From the NCBI RefSeq assembly GCF_006715085.1, contig NZ_VFMM01000003.1:620001-684000 (forward strand): a DNA stretch of 64,000 bases, read 5' to 3'. Every line of letters begins with the position of its first letter. Position 1 is the first letter of the stretch. Made by a program: the position numbers and the translations under genes. The notes under the pieces were generated by a model. That model saw only the letters and a list, made by a program, of their open reading frames with translations. It was not told the DNA's origin and did not search any database. Shown here one piece after another: positions 15,937 to 24,191 of this stretch. Source of the DNA: Kribbella jejuensis (GTDB lineage: Bacteria; Actinomycetota; Actinomycetes; Propionibacteriales; Kribbellaceae).

Positions 15937-16475
15937 TCGTTCAGGATGCGCTGGTAGAGATTGCAGTCCTGCCACTGGCCGTCGATGTGCAGGTACGTCG
16001 GCGCCATGCCGATCTGCTGGAAGCCTGTGCGCTCCAGCACCCGCTGCGACGCGACATTGGCGGTGAGAGTGCTGGCTTCGATGCGGTGGAGTTTCAGCTG
16101 CGTGTCGGCGATCTCGGCGACTGCCTCGACGGCGCGGGTCGCCAGGCCGCGGCCGACCGAGTCGACCGAGATCCAGTAGCCGAGGCTCGCACTGCGGAAC
16201 GGACCGGGGACCAGGTCGCTCAACGTGATCGCACCGACGATCCGGGAACCGGATGCCAGCACCCACGGCACCACCTGGCCGTTCTTGTAGCGCTCGAGCT
16301 GGTAGTTCATCCGTTCGACCTGACCGGCCGTCGTGAACCATTTCTCGGTGCGCACCGGCTCCCACGGACGGAGATGCTCGCGGCTCAGAACCTGTTCGTC
16401 GGCCAAAGCGGGAGCGTCATCGAGGGTAGCGATCCGGAGTTCGACATCGGGCGTCAGAGGGCGGGGACCAATCAC
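15918..16475 (-). CDS. RimJ/RimL-type GNAT acetyltransferase
   Basis: This 185-residue acetyltransferase has VELRIATLDDAPALADEQ at the start, a WVLASGSRIVGAITL core, the acetyl-CoA loop region GYWISVDSVGRGLATRAVEA and NVASQRVLERTGFQQIG near the end, as in RimJ/RimL N-terminal acetyltransferases. Its GTG start overlaps the TGA of the ROK gene (GTGA, 16472-16475), so it is translationally coupled as the last gene of the sugar-uptake operon. Its role there is unclear; it could modify a small molecule or simply have been captured by the operon. Confidence 0.85.
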   Translation of the reverse strand: MIGPRPLTPDVELRIATLDDAPALADEQVLSREHLRPWEPVRTEKWFTTAGQVERMNYQLERYKNGQVVPWVLASGSRIVGAITLSDLVPGPFRSASLGYWISVDSVGRGLATRAVEAVAEIADTQLKLHRIEASTLTANVASQRVLERTGFQQIGMAPTYLHIDGQWQDCNLYQRILNDREPGA

Positions 16476-17731
16476 TTGGGCAGCCTACGTGCCTGACTCG
16501 ACCCCGACACCCGAGGGGTGAACGCGTCGTGGAAGATCGTCGACGCCGCCCCGACCGCGGCCGCGTCGGTCTTCAGCATCGACTCCTCGACCACGACCGG
16601 CCGGGTCTCGCGGGCGACCGGATGCGCGTTCACCGCGCGCCCGATCTCGTGCAGGAAGATCTCCGAGATGTCCTTCCCGAACGCCGGCCCACCGAGGACC
16701 AGCAGATCGATGTCGAGCAGATCGACGAGCCCGACCGCGCCCTGCCCGATCACTCGAGCCACCTGCCGCACCGCCTGCACGGCGGCCTCGTTGCCAGCGG
16801 CCGCCGCGTGACAGACCGCCTTGTACCGCGAGGCTTCGTCGGTCGCGCCCGGATCGGTCTCGACGTACCCGAACTCGGCTGCGATGACGGGCAGCGACGC
16901 GGTCGGGTTGCACTCGGGCAGCATCCGCGGCCCGTTCTCCACGTCCCACTCCCCCACGCGCAACGCCGCGACCTGCCCGAACTCACCGGCGTTCGACGTA
17001 CCGCCGCGGTAGATCGACCCGTTCAGGAACAGCCCGCTCCCCACGCCCGTACCGAGGTACAGGTACGCGAAGTCCCGCGCCCGCGCCGAACGCCCGATCC
17101 AGCGTTCGCCGATCGCGGCCGCCGTACCGTCCTTCTCCACGAGCACCGGGTGGTTGAGCCGCTCCTGCAGCAGCTGCCGGATCTTGAGCCCGCGCCAGGC
17201 CGGCTGCAACGGCAACGCGAGCAGCGACCCGTCGGCATCGATCGGCCCCGGTACGGCAACGCCGACGCCGAGCATCGACTCCAGGTCCACCTGGCTGATG
17301 CTGAGCGCCGCGGTCACAGTCGCCGCGGTCAGATCCACGAGCTTCCCCGCCTCGAGATCCTCCGCCAGGTCGACGGTCTCGCGGCGGACGATCTGACCGT
17401 CCAGGTCGACGACCGCGACGGTCAACAGCTCCGGGTCGACGTGGATCCCGACCGCGTGCGCCGCGTTCGAGCGCAGCCGCACCGGCGTCCGCGGTTTGCC
17501 GAGCCGCTCGGCCCGCTCCTGCGCCTCCTCCACCAGCAGGCCCTGCTGCAGCAGGATGCGCAGGATCCGGGAGACCGACTGCTGGGTGAGACCGGTACGG
17601 CGGGAGATCTCGGTCCGGCTGATGATGCCGGCCAGCCGGATCGTCTCGATGATCACGGCCTCGTTGAACGAGCCCAGGTCGTACTGGTTCGCGCCGGCGC
17701 GCCGCACCAGCCCTTCGACCGAATCGCTCAT
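16472..17731 (-). CDS. ROK-family transcriptional repressor
   Basis: This 419-residue regulator begins MSDSVEGLVRRAGANQYDLG. Its winged helix-turn-helix (about 22-75) includes ISRTEISRRTGLTQQSVSRI, and a sugar-kinase-like ROK domain follows (VEKDGTAAAIGERW; LYLGTGVGSGLFLNGSIYRG). The zinc motif normally found in ROK proteins (His, then CxCGxxGCxE) is not there: the region reads GEFGQVAALRVGEWDVENGP then RMLPECNP. ATG at 17731 is chosen for its GGGAGGTGGAG SD; longer frames run into the dehydratase gene. It is the only DNA-binding protein in the locus and so the best candidate for the shared operators at 10868-10896 and 23175-23203. Confidence 0.9.
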   Translation of the reverse strand: MSDSVEGLVRRAGANQYDLGSFNEAVIIETIRLAGIISRTEISRRTGLTQQSVSRILRILLQQGLLVEEAQERAERLGKPRTPVRLRSNAAHAVGIHVDPELLTVAVVDLDGQIVRRETVDLAEDLEAGKLVDLTAATVTAALSISQVDLESMLGVGVAVPGPIDADGSLLALPLQPAWRGLKIRQLLQERLNHPVLVEKDGTAAAIGERWIGRSARARDFAYLYLGTGVGSGLFLNGSIYRGGTSNAGEFGQVAALRVGEWDVENGPRMLPECNPTASLPVIAAEFGYVETDPGATDEASRYKAVCHAAAAGNEAAVQAVRQVARVIGQGAVGLVDLLDIDLLVLGGPAFGKDISEIFLHEIGRAVNAHPVARETRPVVVEESMLKTDAAAVGAASTIFHDAFTPRVSGSSQARRLPK

Positions 17732-17780
17732 CTCCACCTCCCCATCGTCGTCCCGTACTGGCCGTGATCGTACTGCCGAT

Positions 17781-19034
17781 CTACGGTGCTTCCAGGGCTC
17801 CGTCGATCCGCCGTACGCCGGCCGCCCACTCGTCGTGGCCGGACAGCGCCGCCGGATAGCGCGCCGCCGCCTCCTCGTCGAGGTCGATCCCCCAGCCCGG
17901 GGCCTCGTTCGGGCGCAGCCAGCCGTCCTCGATCCGCAGCGTGCCGGGGAACACCTCGTGCACGGCGTCGTCGTAGATGTGGCCCTCCTGGATGCCGAAG
18001 GCAACGGACGTGACGTCGAGCGCGACGTTCGCCGCGGCACCGATCGGCGACGTGTCGCCAGGACCGTGCCACGCGGTCCGGACACCGCACAGCTCGGCCA
18101 GGTCGGCGAGCTTGCGGGCCGGCGTCAGACCGCCGATGTCCGAGACGTGCGACCGGATGAAGTCCACGCCGTGGTCGCGGATCAGCCGGATCGCGTCGTT
18201 CATCGACGTGGTCAGCTCGCCGACCGCGAGCGGTACCGGCGACGCGGCCCGGACCTCGGGCAGCCGGTCCCAGTGCTCCGGTGCGAGCACGTCCTCGAGG
18301 AAGAACAGGCCGTACGGCTCGAGCGATCGGGCGAGGATGATCGCCTCCTTCGGCGTCAACCGCGAGTGCACGTCGTGCAGCAGTTCGATGTTGTCCGGCA
18401 GCGCCTGCCGCGCCTCGGCGAACAACTCCGGCGTCGTGCGCAGGTAGTCGCGTGCGGACCAGCCGTTGTGGTACGGCGCGTTCGGGTAGAGCGTCGCGAG
18501 CCGCGGAGCGCCGTACCCACCGCCGCCCGGTGTCGAGACCTGCAGCCGGATGTGCCGCCAGCCCTGCCCGATCAGCTTCTGCGCATGCGTGATCGTGTCC
18601 TCGATCGTCGCCCCGCTGGCGTGGATGTACGTGTCCGCGGCGGCGCGGACCTTGCCGCCGAGCAGTTCGTACACCGGCATCCCCGCGCGCTTGCCGGCGA
18701 TGTCCCACAGCGCCTGGTCGATCCCCGAGATCGCGTTGTTGGTGACCGGGCCGCCGCGCCAGTACCCGGAGTACGACGCGAGTCGCGTCAGGTCACCGAT
18801 GTCGCCCGGGTAGCGGCCGACGAGCAGCCGGGCAAGGTGCTCGTCGACGAACGTCTGTACCGCCTTCCAGCGCTGCGTGAACGTGGCGCAGCCGAGCCCG
18901 TACAGGCCCGGTTCGGTGGTTTCGATCTTCACGACCACCAGTGGGATGCCTTGCGGCGCGGTGACGATCGCCTTGACCGAACGGATCCGGAGGTCGTCAC
19001 GGACCGGCCACGGCTGGTCGAAGTTCGAGGGCAT
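17781..19034 (-). CDS. ManD-type sugar-acid dehydratase (enolase superfamily)
   Basis: This 417-residue mandelate-racemase/enolase-superfamily protein has the mannonate/gluconate dehydratase (ManD/RspA) signatures: YWRGGPVTNNAISGIDQALW, DIAGKRAGMPVYELLGGKVR, metal-ligand regions LLHDVHSRL, FLEDVLAPEHW and VGELTTS, and AWHGPGDTSPIGAAANVALD. Such enzymes dehydrate D-mannonate or D-gluconate to 2-keto-3-deoxygluconate. It begins 1 base after the SDR stop, so it belongs to the same operon and would follow oxidation of an imported uronate or aldose. Many ManD homologues have low activity, so the substrate is open. Confidence 0.88.
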   Translation of the reverse strand: MPSNFDQPWPVRDDLRIRSVKAIVTAPQGIPLVVVKIETTEPGLYGLGCATFTQRWKAVQTFVDEHLARLLVGRYPGDIGDLTRLASYSGYWRGGPVTNNAISGIDQALWDIAGKRAGMPVYELLGGKVRAAADTYIHASGATIEDTITHAQKLIGQGWRHIRLQVSTPGGGGYGAPRLATLYPNAPYHNGWSARDYLRTTPELFAEARQALPDNIELLHDVHSRLTPKEAIILARSLEPYGLFFLEDVLAPEHWDRLPEVRAASPVPLAVGELTTSMNDAIRLIRDHGVDFIRSHVSDIGGLTPARKLADLAELCGVRTAWHGPGDTSPIGAAANVALDVTSVAFGIQEGHIYDDAVHEVFPGTLRIEDGWLRPNEAPGWGIDLDEEAAARYPAALSGHDEWAAGVRRIDGALEAP

Positions 19035-19035
19035 G

Positions 19036-19911
19036 TCAGGGCTCCAGGGGAAGGGTCGGAAGGTCGAGTTCGTGCCGGGCCTGGAAGCCCAGCACGGTAC
19101 GGATGGCGGTCAGGTCGATCGGTACCTCACGGTCCACGAACCGGCGCGCACGCGGCACGTCCGGCGCGAACCGGTCCAGCAGGTCCTCGGTCGCGTACGG
19201 CGCGTTGGTGGTGCCGGCCGCGACGAAGAACGTGTGCGCACCGGACAGCGGCGCGGTCAGCGCGAGTTCCACGGCGTACGCCGCGTCCCGGGTGTCGAGG
19301 TACGTCCACGCCTCGCGCAGCCCGATGCCCGGGTTCTCCCGCATGTGGTCCGACATCCGCTGCAGGGCCTCGGCCGAGTTCACGTGCGGGAACCGGAACG
19401 AGACCACGTCGATCCCCCACCGGCGCCACGCCATCCGTGCGGTGTTCTCGTCGTTCTGCTTGGACAGCGAGTACCAGTCGGCGACGTCGCTCGGCGCCTT
19501 CTCGTCCCAGGGGAAGTACGCCGGGCGGATCTCGTGCGGGTTGAACGGGACGCCGGTGGCGTTGATGCTGCTCGCGATCACCGCCCGGTCGATGCCCAGG
19601 GCACCGGCCTGCGCGAGCACGTTGAACGTCGACACCACATTGGTTGTGTACACGTCGTACGGCGAACCGGCCGATGGGTGCGGCAGCGCCGCCAGGTGTA
19701 CGACGTACTCGACACCCTGCAGCGCTCGCGCGACGTCGGTCTCGGACCGGGTGTCGCCGATCAGCACCCGGTCCGCCTTCAGATCGGGGTGTTCGACGTT
19801 CGACAACGCGGTCACCTTCGCGCCGAGCTCGTTCAGGTGCTCGACCGTGACCAGCCCGATCCGGCCGGCGGCCCCCGTGACCAGCACCCGCCGGCCGTTC
19901 AGTTCACTCAC
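19036..19911 (-). CDS. Extended SDR, possible uronate dehydrogenase
   Basis: This 291-residue NAD-dependent epimerase/dehydratase-type SDR has the Rossmann loop VTGAAGRIG (about 10-18), VVHLAALPHPS, the Ser in IASSINATG and the catalytic pair YSLSK. The gene order (uptake, SDR, sugar-acid dehydratase) is what uronate dehydrogenase would need, and the N-terminal half resembles that family, but nucleotide-sugar epimerases look similar. The GTG start at 19911 overlaps the upstream permease stop (GTGA), indicating translational coupling. A longer frame running antisense or upstream is ignored. Confidence 0.82.
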   Translation of the reverse strand: MSELNGRRVLVTGAAGRIGLVTVEHLNELGAKVTALSNVEHPDLKADRVLIGDTRSETDVARALQGVEYVVHLAALPHPSAGSPYDVYTTNVVSTFNVLAQAGALGIDRAVIASSINATGVPFNPHEIRPAYFPWDEKAPSDVADWYSLSKQNDENTARMAWRRWGIDVVSFRFPHVNSAEALQRMSDHMRENPGIGLREAWTYLDTRDAAYAVELALTAPLSGAHTFFVAAGTTNAPYATEDLLDRFAPDVPRARRFVDREVPIDLTAIRTVLGFQARHELDLPTLPLEP

Positions 19912-20789
19912 TCTTTGATGCCTCCGGACATTCCTACTCCGCGCAGGAACTGCTTCTGGAACAACAAGAACAGGACCACCGGGATCAGTACCGCCAGGAA
20001 CAACGCGCTCATCTGCAGTGAGATCTCCGTGGTCTTCTGTACCCTCGGAAGGGCGACCGAGATCGGCTGCAGGCGCGGGTCCGGCAGTACCAGCAACGGC
20101 CAGAGGTAATCCTTCCACGAACCGATCACGGTCAGCAGCGCGACGACGCCCACGATCGGCTTCGACAGCGGCAGGATCAGCGCGGTGAACAGCCGCAGGT
20201 TGCTCGCCCCGTCGATCCGGGCCGCCTCGATCAGCTCGCGCGGGATTGCGTCGAAGTACCGCTTCATCACCAGCACGTTGAACGCGCCGGCCGCCGACGG
20301 CAGCCAGACTGCCCAGAACGTGTTCTGCAGGCTGATCCCGAGCAGCGGCATCTTCAGCACCGTCATGTAGAGCGGTACCAGCGAGATGACCCCGGGCAGG
20401 AACAGCGTCGCGAGCACGGCGCCGGTGACGACCGGACCCCACTTCGGGCGCAGGATGCTCAGCACGAAGGCACCCGTCGTACACACGAACAGCGTCGAGA
20501 GCATCGACCCGATCGCGATGAACGCGGTGTTGCCGAGGTACGCGCCGATCTGCACGCGGTTCCAGGCGTCCGGGATGTTCTTCAACTGGATCCCCGACGG
20601 CCACAGCTGCATCGGCCCGCTGAGGATGTCCTGACTGGTCGAGACGCCGGACTTGAGCAGCCACAGCAGCGGCCCCACACCGGCGATCACGACAGCGACG
20701 AAGATCAGCACCTGGATGGCCGGCAGGCCGAAGCGGACCACGCCGCGCTGCCGGTCGGCGGTCGAGATGATTCCGCGTTCATAACTCAT
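19908..20789 (-). CDS. Sugar ABC transporter permease, MalG type
   Basis: This 293-residue inner-membrane permease has six predicted helices and the EAA loop (ELIEAARIDGASNLRLFTAL, where the cytoplasmic ATPase docks). MalG-type features include the large N-terminal hydrophobic segment and the C-terminal FLRGVGMSGGIKE, close to the usual GLTAGAVKG ending. The ATG at 20789 has GGAG upstream and overlaps the previous permease stop (ATGA). No ATPase gene is present in the locus, so a shared MsiK-type ATPase encoded elsewhere is likely, as is usual in actinomycetes. Confidence 0.92.
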   Translation of the reverse strand: MSYERGIISTADRQRGVVRFGLPAIQVLIFVAVVIAGVGPLLWLLKSGVSTSQDILSGPMQLWPSGIQLKNIPDAWNRVQIGAYLGNTAFIAIGSMLSTLFVCTTGAFVLSILRPKWGPVVTGAVLATLFLPGVISLVPLYMTVLKMPLLGISLQNTFWAVWLPSAAGAFNVLVMKRYFDAIPRELIEAARIDGASNLRLFTALILPLSKPIVGVVALLTVIGSWKDYLWPLLVLPDPRLQPISVALPRVQKTTEISLQMSALFLAVLIPVVLFLLFQKQFLRGVGMSGGIKE

Positions 20790-21712
20790 GTCGTACTCCA
20801 GCGGCGGGTGACGAAGTGGTAGACGGCCGACAGCACGCACAGCACGAGCGCGAGCAGCACGCTGAGCGCGGTGGCGGCGCCGAAGTCACCGTTGATGAAC
20901 GCGTACCGGTAGATCAGCAGCAGGACGGTCGTGGTCGCGTTGTTCGGACCGCCGCCGGTGAATAGGAACGGTTCGGTGAACACCTGGAACGTCCCGATGA
21001 GCTGCAGCAGCATCATGATCAGGATGATTCCGCGGATCTGCGGCAGCGTGACGTGCCAGACCCGGCGCCAGATCCCAGCTCCGTCCAGCTCGGCAGCCTC
21101 GTACAACTCCGTGCGTACGCCGGTCAGCGCGGCCAGGTAGATGATCGAGGTCGCGCCGGCGCCGGCCCAGGTGGCCTCCAGAACGATCGCGGGCATCGCC
21201 AGCGTCGGCGAGTTCAGCCACGCGAACGGGCCGAGGCCGAACCAGCCGAGGATCGAGTTGAACACGCCCGCGCCGCTCGGGTCGTAGAAGAACGTCCAGA
21301 GCAGGATCGCGGCGACCGGCGGTACGACGGCCGGCAGGTACGAGAGCACGTTGTACAGCCACCCGGCCTTGCGCAGTTCGCTGACGAACACGGCCAGGAA
21401 CAACGGCACCGGGAAACCGAAGACCAGTGCCAGCGCGGCGAAGTACAACGTGTTGAGAGCGGCCTGCGGGAGCTGCGGGTCGGTCAGCACGTAGCTGAAG
21501 TTCGACCAGCCGACCCATTCCGGCGCCTGGACCAGGTTGTTCTTCTGGAAGCTCAGGACCAGGCCGCGGACGATCGGGCCCCAGGAGAAGTACAGGAAGA
21601 TCAGCACCAGCGGCAGGCCGAAGGCGATGCTGCTGAGCCCGCCGGAGCGGTACCAGGTCATGATCGACCTGGCACTGCTCCGGCTCTGCTTGGGCGAGCG
21701 TGGCTGGAACAT
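20786..21712 (-). CDS. Sugar ABC transporter permease, MalF type
   Basis: This 308-residue membrane protein has six predicted helices. It starts MFQPRSPKQSRSSARSI and contains FGLPLVLIFLYFSWGPIVRG as first helix and an EAA loop (ELYEAAELDGAGIWRRVWHV). The start at 21712 leaves a 4-base gap to the binding-protein stop, so the two are co-transcribed. With the MalG-type permease it forms the membrane channel of a CUT1 importer for oligosaccharides. Confidence 0.92.
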   Translation of the reverse strand: MFQPRSPKQSRSSARSIMTWYRSGGLSSIAFGLPLVLIFLYFSWGPIVRGLVLSFQKNNLVQAPEWVGWSNFSYVLTDPQLPQAALNTLYFAALALVFGFPVPLFLAVFVSELRKAGWLYNVLSYLPAVVPPVAAILLWTFFYDPSGAGVFNSILGWFGLGPFAWLNSPTLAMPAIVLEATWAGAGATSIIYLAALTGVRTELYEAAELDGAGIWRRVWHVTLPQIRGIILIMMLLQLIGTFQVFTEPFLFTGGGPNNATTTVLLLIYRYAFINGDFGAATALSVLLALVLCVLSAVYHFVTRRWSTT

Positions 21713-21716
21713 CGGG

Positions 21717-23108
21717 TTACCGGGCCAGACGCGCGTCGATCTTCGAAGCGGCATCGCTGACCAGCTTGTCGATGTCCACATCCTTCTTCGTCAACACCTG
21801 CTGGACCACCGGGTCGAGCAGCGAGTAGACCTCCTGGCCCTTGTTCGGCGGCTCCGGCAGCAGCTTCAGCGACGTGGTCGAGTCGATGTAGCCCTGGAAC
21901 TGCTTCACCGGGACATTCACGTACGGCTCACGCCACTTGTTGTACTGGTCGTACGTCGCCTGGCTCAGCGGCGAGATGCCGGGACGGCCGACGAAGCCCT
22001 TGTCGGCGATCGCGTTCTTCGCGTCCGCCACCGCCGCGGCCTCGTTGGTGTACTTGTCGAACTGGTCGAACTTGATCCACTTCAGCGCCGCGACGATCTC
22101 GTTCTTCGTCGCCTTCGGGCTGATCATCTTCAGCGAACCACCGGTCAGCGTGCCGTGCGGCCCGCCGTCCTGCGGCAGCGCGCCCTCACCGAAGTCGGCC
22201 GGCTTCATCCCGAACTGCTTGACGCTCATGTCGTACGCGTCCGGCGCTTGCAGCACCATGCCGATCTTGCCGGCCGCGAAGTCCTGGCGGACCTCCTCCT
22301 GGTTGTAGAGGAAGCGGCTGCCCATCGAGTTGTCGGTCCAGCGCATGTCCTTCAGCAGCTGCAGCGCCTTCTTGGTCGGCGCGTCGTTGAACGTGGACTT
22401 CTTGCCGTCCGGGCTCTCGACCGTGCCGCCCATGCTGTACGTCATCGTGGTCAGCATCCAGCCACCCGTGTTGTTCGTGGTGAGCTGCGCGTACCCGGCC
22501 TTGCCGGTCTTCTCCGAGATCTGCTTGGCGTACTGCCGGACCTCGTCCCAGGTCGTCGGCGGCTTGTCCGGGTCCAGGCCGGCCTGCTTGAACAGGTTCC
22601 GGTTGTAGGCGAGTCCGACCGAGAACACGTCGGTCGGTACGCCGTAGATCCGGCCGTTGGCGTCCTCGACGATCTTCAGGACGTTCGGGTTCAGGTCCTT
22701 GGTCAGGTCGACCAGCTTCAGCTCGTCGGTGATGTCCGGCAGCTGCTTGTTCGGGATCATGTTGGCCGGCTCGGTGAAGCTGATGCTCATCACCGTCGGC
22801 AGCGTCCCGCCCGCGACCTGCGCCTGGAAGGTCTGCGCCTGCCAGCTGGTCTCGGTCGACTTCACCGTGATGTTCGGGTACTTCGCCATGAAGTCGCTGA
22901 CCTTCTGGTTGAAGGCCTTCAGGTCGTTCGGCTTGTCCGGGGTGGGCCGGTCGCCGATCGTGATCGTGACCGGCGCCTTCTCGTCCACGGCCGCGGCACC
23001 GCCGCCGGACGACGCCGGGTCCGTCCCCTTCGCACAGCCGGCCGCGAGCATCAGCCCGGCAACCCCCAGGGCGGTTCCGTACCGGCCCCACCTGCGCACT
23101 CTGATCAT
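21717..23108 (-). CDS. Sugar-binding lipoprotein of the ABC importer
   Basis: This 463-residue family-1 extracellular solute-binding protein has a lipoprotein signal (basic MIRVRRWGRYG, hydrophobic stretch, lipobox LAAGC with Cys25). The SBP_bac fold follows, including a trailing aromatic-rich sugar-binding segment. It is the first gene of the - strand operon, 60 bases downstream of the predicted transcription start at about 23168. It delivers sugar to the two permeases. Acidic oligosaccharides are inferred from the linked lyase and dehydratase. Confidence 0.93.
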   Translation of the reverse strand: MIRVRRWGRYGTALGVAGLMLAAGCAKGTDPASSGGGAAAVDEKAPVTITIGDRPTPDKPNDLKAFNQKVSDFMAKYPNITVKSTETSWQAQTFQAQVAGGTLPTVMSISFTEPANMIPNKQLPDITDELKLVDLTKDLNPNVLKIVEDANGRIYGVPTDVFSVGLAYNRNLFKQAGLDPDKPPTTWDEVRQYAKQISEKTGKAGYAQLTTNNTGGWMLTTMTYSMGGTVESPDGKKSTFNDAPTKKALQLLKDMRWTDNSMGSRFLYNQEEVRQDFAAGKIGMVLQAPDAYDMSVKQFGMKPADFGEGALPQDGGPHGTLTGGSLKMISPKATKNEIVAALKWIKFDQFDKYTNEAAAVADAKNAIADKGFVGRPGISPLSQATYDQYNKWREPYVNVPVKQFQGYIDSTTSLKLLPEPPNKGQEVYSLLDPVVQQVLTKKDVDIDKLVSDAASKIDARLAR

Positions 23109-23174
23109 CGGAACTCCTCAGGTTTCCGGATACCGCCGATGTGCTCTGAGCCACACACCGGCCAGGTCCCGAGT

Positions 23175-23203
23175 AAGTTAAACCAAGCGTGTTACTAACT
23201 CAA
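23175..23203 (-). promoter_or_regulatory. Promoter/operator of the uptake operon
   Basis: On the - strand, TTGAGT (23203-23198), a 17-base spacer and TAACTT (23180-23175) repeat the promoter at 10868-10896 with one difference. Spacer and -10 are identical, and the match extends a few bases upstream (TCTTGA). The conservation of the spacer, which a promoter alone does not require, marks a regulator-binding site. Confidence 0.8.
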
Positions 23204-23293
23204 GACCTTGATCCACCGATCTGCGGTAACGCTTTCGCAACGTCGAACCGGTCGCTCACGCTCCGACGTACCGGACGACGAGAGGAGATCGAC

Positions 23294-23659
23294 ATGACCA
23301 ACCAGGTCGTGCACTTCGAGATCATCGGAACCGATCCGGCCCGGCTGCAGGACTACTACCGCGACCTCTTCGGGTGGAGCTATGACCTCGGCGACACCGT
23401 GTCCGAACAGGTGTCCGAGCCGGGGCAGTACGGGTTCGTCGGCGACGCCGGGCTCAACGGCGGCGTCGGTGGCGGTACGTCGCTGCAGCCGAAGGTGCTG
23501 TTCTACGTCGGGGTCGACGACGTCGGCACCGCGCTCGCCCGCGCCGACGAACTGGGCGGGACGCGGGTCTTCGGACCGGACGGGGTGCCGGGGAAGCTGG
23601 TGGTAGGGCAGTTAACCGACCCCGAGGGGAACCTGGTCGGGCTCGCCGGGCCGCGGTAA
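23294..23659 (+). CDS. VOC-superfamily (glyoxalase-like) protein
   Basis: This 121-residue single-domain vicinal-oxygen-chelate protein contains VVHFEIIGTDPARLQDYYRD at the start, FGWSYDLG, VLFYVGVDDVGTALARADEL and a C-terminal TDPEGNLVGLAG. Metal-ligand positions H7 and the Glu of PEGN are present. The strong SD AGAGGAG precedes the ATG by 6 bases. Such proteins range from antibiotic-resistance binders to dioxygenases, and no substrate can be named. It diverges from the sugar-uptake operon with 185 bases between. Confidence 0.88.
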   Translation: MTNQVVHFEIIGTDPARLQDYYRDLFGWSYDLGDTVSEQVSEPGQYGFVGDAGLNGGVGGGTSLQPKVLFYVGVDDVGTALARADELGGTRVFGPDGVPGKLVVGQLTDPEGNLVGLAGPR

Positions 23660-23699
23660 ACGGGTGGAGGTTGCGGCGGCCGGACGTGAGGATGGGCCC

Positions 23700-24191
23700 A
23701 TGGAGCTCCGACCGGCGACCGCGGCCGACTTCCCGTTCCTGATGGAGATGTTGCTCGAGGCGTGCAACTGGGACGGGACGCCTTGGTACGACGAGGCGAA
23801 GGTACGGCGGGACGATCACGCCTGGCGGTATCTGGACGGGTGGCCGGCGGCGACGGACTTCGGGGTGGTCGCGGAGGTTGACGGCTCCCCCGCCGGCGCC
23901 ACCTGGGCGCGGTTGCTGATGTCGGAGCGGCGCGGATACGGGTACGTCGCGGACGACGTACCCGAGTTGACCCTGGGCGTGGCGGCCGGGTTCCGGCGGC
24001 GTGGGGTGGGGCGCGGGTTGTTGACGGAGGTGATCGCGCAGGCGCGCGCAGCGTCGTACAGGCGACTGTCGCTCAGCGTGGATCCGGACAACCCGGCGCG
24101 GAAGTTGTACGAATCGCTCGGCTTCCGGAAGGTGGGTGTCGTCGGTACGTCGGACACGATGGTGCTGGAGCTCCAGCCGCCGGCGGTTTAG
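23700..24191 (+). CDS. GNAT-family acetyltransferase
   Basis: This 163-residue protein starts MELRPATAADFPFLMEMLLE. It has the acetyl-CoA-binding motif GVAAGFRRRGVGRGLLTEVI (about 99-118) and the family end NPARKLYESLGFRKVGVVG. The ATG at 23700 with GAGG upstream is preferred to a GTG 36 bases earlier because homology to GNAT begins at MELRPAT. It follows the VOC gene by 40 bases, suggesting one transcript. The substrate is unknown. Its 3' end overlaps the convergent DUF4185 gene by 4 bases. Confidence 0.88.
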   Translation: MELRPATAADFPFLMEMLLEACNWDGTPWYDEAKVRRDDHAWRYLDGWPAATDFGVVAEVDGSPAGATWARLLMSERRGYGYVADDVPELTLGVAAGFRRRGVGRGLLTEVIAQARAASYRRLSLSVDPDNPARKLYESLGFRKVGVVGTSDTMVLELQPPAV

